This document shows positions 61,198 to 64,000 of a stretch of DNA of 64,000 nucleotides, piece after piece; the first letter of the stretch is position 1; every line of letters begins with the position of its first letter. The notes beneath the pieces are model-generated. The model worked only from the letters and a program-made list of their open reading frames with translations, was not told the origin of the DNA and made no database searches. The translations under genes and the position numbers were made by a program. The stretch covers positions 43,949 to 107,948 of the forward strand of contig SPJN01000007.1 in assembly GCA_006844605.1 (NCBI GenBank), in the 5' to 3' direction. Source of the stretch: Hyphomicrobiales bacterium (GTDB lineage: Bacteria; Pseudomonadota; Alphaproteobacteria; SPJN01).

Positions 61198-63126
61198 ATG
61201 TTAGCGTATCGCGCTGAGATTGATGGTCTGCGCGCATTGGCAGTGCTGCCGGTTGTGCTGTTCCATGCCAACATTGCGCCATTCACGGGCGGGTATATCG
61301 GCGTTGATGTCTTTTTTGTCATCAGCGGCTATTTGATCACCACAATATTGTTGAAAAATTTGGATGGTGGATCGCTGTCACTTGGCCGGTTTTATGAACG
61401 CCGGGCGCGACGCATTCTGCCTGCCTTGTTTGTCATGGTGCTGGTCACCATTCCCTTTGCGTGGAAATGGTTGTTGCCGTGGTATTTAAGCAAGTATTCA
61501 ATAGATCTGTTGGGCGTCAGCTTCTTTATCTCCAACATTTTGTTTTGGCAGCGCACCAGCTATTTTGAACCATTGGCCGAAGAAAATCCCTTGCTTCATA
61601 CGTGGAGCTTGGCCGTTGAAGAACAGTTTTATTTGATCTTTCCGGTTCTGCTGTTGTTGGTGTGGCGCTACCGTAAGGAATGGTTGTTCTGGCTTGTGCT
61701 GATTGCCTGTGCCGCCAGTATGGGGCTATCGGAATGGGCCTGGCGTGAGGCTGAAGTTGCCAATTTTTATCTGATCCCTACGCGTGCATGGGAATTGGGG
61801 GCAGGGGTGCTGTGTGCCCTGTTGCTGCGGGAGGGGAAGGTCGCACCCAATAGGTGGCTGGGCCTGATCGGGATCGTGGCCATTCTTGTCAGCACTGTCG
61901 TTTTTGACAAGGAAACGCCATGGCCGTCCCTTTATGCCTTGTTGCCGGTTGTGGGCACAATGCTGGTGATCCTGTATGCGCGGGGCAACAGTGCCGCCCA
62001 CTTGTTATCGTGGCGGGGATTTGTCGGCATTGGGCTGATCAGCTATAGCGTTTACTTGTGGCATTTGCCGTTAATCGCTTTTTCCTATGCGCAAAGCGAA
62101 ACAAAACCCACACCGGAATTGCTGGCTTTTCTTGCCTTTGCATCCTTGCCACTGGGATATTTAAGTTGGCGCTTTATTGAGCGTCCGTTTCGTGTGCCCG
62201 CTGGTGAGCGGGGCCATATTTCACGAAAAATGCTGATTGCCATCATGTCAGGTGCTGTCTTCATTTTGGTTGCGGCAGGCATTTACGGCAAGGCAACCGA
62301 TGGCGGGCTTGTAAGGTTTGCGGCTGAGGATCACAAGCTGATCAGATTGCTTGAAAGCCGCGGCATCAGGGGCTATCTGAAAAGCAAATATACCAAGCTT
62401 CGCCTTGCAGAATTCGACGAAGGCAAACCCAAGGTTCTGATCGTCGGTGACAGCTTCAGTCAAGACGTGTTTAACACCCTGCGCGAAAATCACTATTTAC
62501 ATCAGTTGAGTGTATCGACGTTTTATATCAATCGTCACTGCGGTAATCTTTATGTGAAAAGGGATCTAATCCCGCTGGTTGGTGACAGGTATGTGCCTGA
62601 ATGTAAAAATCATAGGCGCTACCATCACCCGACTGTTCAGCAACGCATGCGGGAGGCTGATTACATCATTATCGCGTCACGGTGGAAAGACTGGCCAATT
62701 GCGTTACTGCCCGAATCGTTGTCAAATATCGCGGCAATATCTGATGCGAAAGTTTTGCTGTTTTCATCTAAACGCTTTCAGCGATTACGCGCCTTTCAAT
62801 TGGCTCAATATGATCGAGAGACACGTTCTGAATTGCGCTTTCCGATGGCCGAAGATTTTAGCGCCCATCTGGCAAAATTTCGGACGTTAGAGTTTCCGGC
62901 AATTGATATACCCATGTTGGTATGCGGTGATCGTTCTGATTGTCCCCTGTTTACGGATGAGGGTGATGCCATTAGTTATGATGGTAGCCATCTAACCCCA
63001 GGCGGTGCGGGGTGGATGGGGCGGTTGTTCTATCGCGAAGTACCGCTTTATCGGCAGATGGTGAATGCGGGCGTGGCGGCAACCGGGGCGCGAATTGACC
63101 CCGCGACCGGCATCATTCAACGCTAA
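61198..63126 (+). CDS. OafA/YrhL-type acyltransferase with SGNH domain (second copy)
   Basis: A 642-residue paralogue of the acyltransferase at 208-2316. The start EIDGLRALAVLPVVLFHA, the FYERRARRILPALFV loop and HTWSLAVEEQFY are nearly the same. About ten helices are followed by a periplasmic SGNH domain with VLIVGDSFSQ and YDGSHLTPGG. AAGGA 7 bases before ATG 61198 is a good ribosome site. It likely adds acetyl to a glycan. In contrast to the first copy it lacks the Gly/Ser-rich loop. It follows the GST by 13 bases, in a run beginning with the flippase. Confidence 0.92.
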   Translation: MLAYRAEIDGLRALAVLPVVLFHANIAPFTGGYIGVDVFFVISGYLITTILLKNLDGGSLSLGRFYERRARRILPALFVMVLVTIPFAWKWLLPWYLSKYSIDLLGVSFFISNILFWQRTSYFEPLAEENPLLHTWSLAVEEQFYLIFPVLLLLVWRYRKEWLFWLVLIACAASMGLSEWAWREAEVANFYLIPTRAWELGAGVLCALLLREGKVAPNRWLGLIGIVAILVSTVVFDKETPWPSLYALLPVVGTMLVILYARGNSAAHLLSWRGFVGIGLISYSVYLWHLPLIAFSYAQSETKPTPELLAFLAFASLPLGYLSWRFIERPFRVPAGERGHISRKMLIAIMSGAVFILVAAGIYGKATDGGLVRFAAEDHKLIRLLESRGIRGYLKSKYTKLRLAEFDEGKPKVLIVGDSFSQDVFNTLRENHYLHQLSVSTFYINRHCGNLYVKRDLIPLVGDRYVPECKNHRRYHHPTVQQRMREADYIIIASRWKDWPIALLPESLSNIAAISDAKVLLFSSKRFQRLRAFQLAQYDRETRSELRFPMAEDFSAHLAKFRTLEFPAIDIPMLVCGDRSDCPLFTDEGDAISYDGSHLTPGGAGWMGRLFYREVPLYRQMVNAGVAATGARIDPATGIIQR

Positions 63127-63420
63127 CTTGTGATCAGTGTTACAGACTGTTGCGGAATTTCGTCTTGCCAGCCTGTGGGGCGCGGGTGCAGGATTTTAAC
63201 TGACAGGACGATTCGCATCGCGAAATGAAGTCTTGCCGGTAGCGGGAGGGTGCTGCCGACACTTTGAATATAGGGATGACCGAAAAAATTTGGCGCAAGT
63301 CACGTATGATTAACCGGCCATTAACCTAGTCCGCGCGATGCTTATCCTGTCAAAGGCGGGATATGAGCGCCAACGTCTTAGCTGGCCCATGAACCGCCTC
63401 TTAAAACAGGAGAGGTTGAG
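63127..63420. other. 294-base intergenic region ahead of the Sel1 gene
   Basis: No protein or RNA gene is recognised. It holds the CtrA-like box at 63310-63325 and an AT-rich patch (AAAAAATTTGG, 63284-63294). An AGGAGAGG ribosome site lies at its right end before ATG 63421. Presumably it is the promoter region for the Sel1 gene. Confidence 0.6.
63310..63325 (+). promoter_or_regulatory. CtrA-type box TTAA-N7-TTAAC
   Basis: TTAACCGGCCATTAAC is an exact match to the CtrA consensus TTAA-N7-TTAA(C) known from Caulobacter and other Alphaproteobacteria. It lies 96 bases before the ATG of the Sel1 gene. CtrA is the cell-cycle master regulator of the class. Confidence 0.65.
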
Positions 63421-63690
63421 ATGGGACAGGTCGACTCAAATTATATAAATGAATGCCGCAAGCGTGCTGAACGGGGCGATTGCGATGCGTATTATAATCT
63501 AGGGCGCATGTATTGCACCGGGCATGGTGTGCCGATGGACCTTGTTGAGGCCCACAAGTGGTTCAACTTGGCAGCTGTTGCAGGCAAGATTGAAGCGAAG
63601 GTCTATCGCGAAGAAATTTCGTCAGAGATGAGCCCCGATGAGGTCGCCGCCGCACAACGCAGTGCCCGCCAATGGGTGCAGACGCACTAA
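63421..63690 (+). CDS. Small Sel1-like repeat protein
   Basis: An 89-residue protein with one Sel1/TPR-like repeat (DAYYNLGRMYCTGHGVPMD, then LVEAHKWFNLAA) and a basic, helical C-terminus (SPDEVAAAQRSARQW). No signal peptide is seen. Sel1 repeats bind partner proteins; related short alphaproteobacterial proteins are common but uncharacterised. A strong AGGAGAGG ribosome site precedes the ATG. The upstream CtrA-like box suggests cell-cycle or motility control. Its stop is one base from the convergent galE stop. Confidence 0.82.
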   Translation: MGQVDSNYINECRKRAERGDCDAYYNLGRMYCTGHGVPMDLVEAHKWFNLAAVAGKIEAKVYREEISSEMSPDEVAAAQRSARQWVQTH

Positions 63691-63691
63691 T

Positions 63692-64000
63692 TCAACTGCC
63701 GTCGGTGGCATACCCATCTGGGTTCTGCGATTGCCAATGCCATGTGGATCGGCACATGTCTTCCAGTCCGCATTTTGCCTGCCAGCCCAAAAGTGACTGG
63801 GCTTTATCTGCGGCGGCCAGCACTGATGCCACATCACCGGGGCGACGTTCGGTAAACTCATAGGGCACAGTGACGTCATTCACCTGCGCAAATGTTTTGA
63901 TCATTTCCAGCACCGTTACGCCTTGCCCCGTGCCGATATTCACAGCCTCGCACCCTGCATCGCGATCCGCATGATCAAGCGCAGCTAAATGCGCAGCGGC
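63692..64000 (-). CDS. galE: UDP-glucose 4-epimerase GalE, C-terminal fragment
   Basis: Partial gene cut by the right edge; 102 C-terminal residues are visible, ending at the stop 63692-63694. AVNIGTGQGVTVLEMIKTF, VPYEFTERRPGDVASVLAA and a KAQSLLGWQAK stretch are typical of the end of GalE. GalE interconverts UDP-glucose and UDP-galactose for surface polysaccharides. The N-terminal NAD-binding part with the catalytic Tyr lies outside the window, so other UDP-sugar epimerases of the family remain possible. Confidence 0.88.
   Translation of the reverse strand, partial: AAAHLAALDHADRDAGCEAVNIGTGQGVTVLEMIKTFAQVNDVTVPYEFTERRPGDVASVLAAADKAQSLLGWQAKCGLEDMCRSTWHWQSQNPDGYATDGS

Overview
The window is about 64 kb of chromosome from a Gram-negative alphaproteobacterium (GC roughly mid-50s % by eye). 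Three things support this. The gene blocks rne-amiC-mrcA-prfB, pyrB/pyrC-plsY-dprA-topA-rnr-DUF983-nudix-rpmG and ruvX next to gatCAB have an alphaproteobacterial order. RNase E has the large acidic insert in its S1 domain and the C-terminal GWW end known from the class. The Aap-type general amino-acid transporter and a textbook CtrA-type box (TTAA-N7-TTAAC) are present. A marine Rhodospirillales/SAR116-like lineage is possible, but I cannot establish it. No phage, insertion sequence or CRISPR array is visible.

Layout. 1-7.9 kb: end of thiG, an OafA-type acyltransferase, a DsbA-like thioredoxin-fold protein, an M48 protease with TPR region, a gamma-glutamyltransferase-like lipoprotein, an aminotransferase and a PNPOx-fold protein. 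8-16.6 kb: rne with a 770-base leader/intergenic region, the cell-wall genes amiC and mrcA, and prfB with its programmed +1 frameshift. 16.6-20.8 kb: 57-bp tandem repeats, then a tightly coupled four-gene operon whose products match the mycobacterial decaprenyl-phospho-arabinose enzymes DprE2, DprE1 and the UbiA-type phosphoribosyltransferase, plus a flippase-like membrane protein. A secreted Asp/Gly-tailed protein is divergent to it. 21.7-30.7 kb: sulfur and amino-acid metabolism (a stand-alone biotinyl-carrier-like protein, metC, aapJQMP, sseA, cysK) and a DUF6134-like secreted protein. 30.8-39.9 kb: CoA-transferase, tRNA-Asn, HIT, FemAB-like, GDPD and RidA proteins, a degenerate agmatine-deiminase-like protein, DNA polymerase IV, a ROK kinase, a HAD protein and rpmG. 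40-54.5 kb: a long minus-strand block (ruvX, permease, pyrB, a pyrC-like pseudo-dihydroorotase, MAPEG, plsY, dprA, topA, rnr, DUF983, two Nudix proteins, MFS). 54.6-64 kb: methyltransferase, gatCAB, a polysaccharide flippase, a GST, a second OafA-SGNH acyltransferase, a small Sel1 protein under a CtrA-like box, and the end of galE.

How they fit together. Much of the window serves the cell envelope: amidase, PBP1A, PlsY, two acyltransferases, a flippase, GalE and the lipid-linked arabinose operon. The most notable items are that operon (with no phosphatase or arabinosyltransferase nearby), two predicted pseudoenzymes (agmatine-deiminase-like and dihydroorotase-like), two leaders whose Shine-Dalgarno sequence lies inside a hairpin arm, and CtrA-like boxes. 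None has been tested by computation or experiment here.
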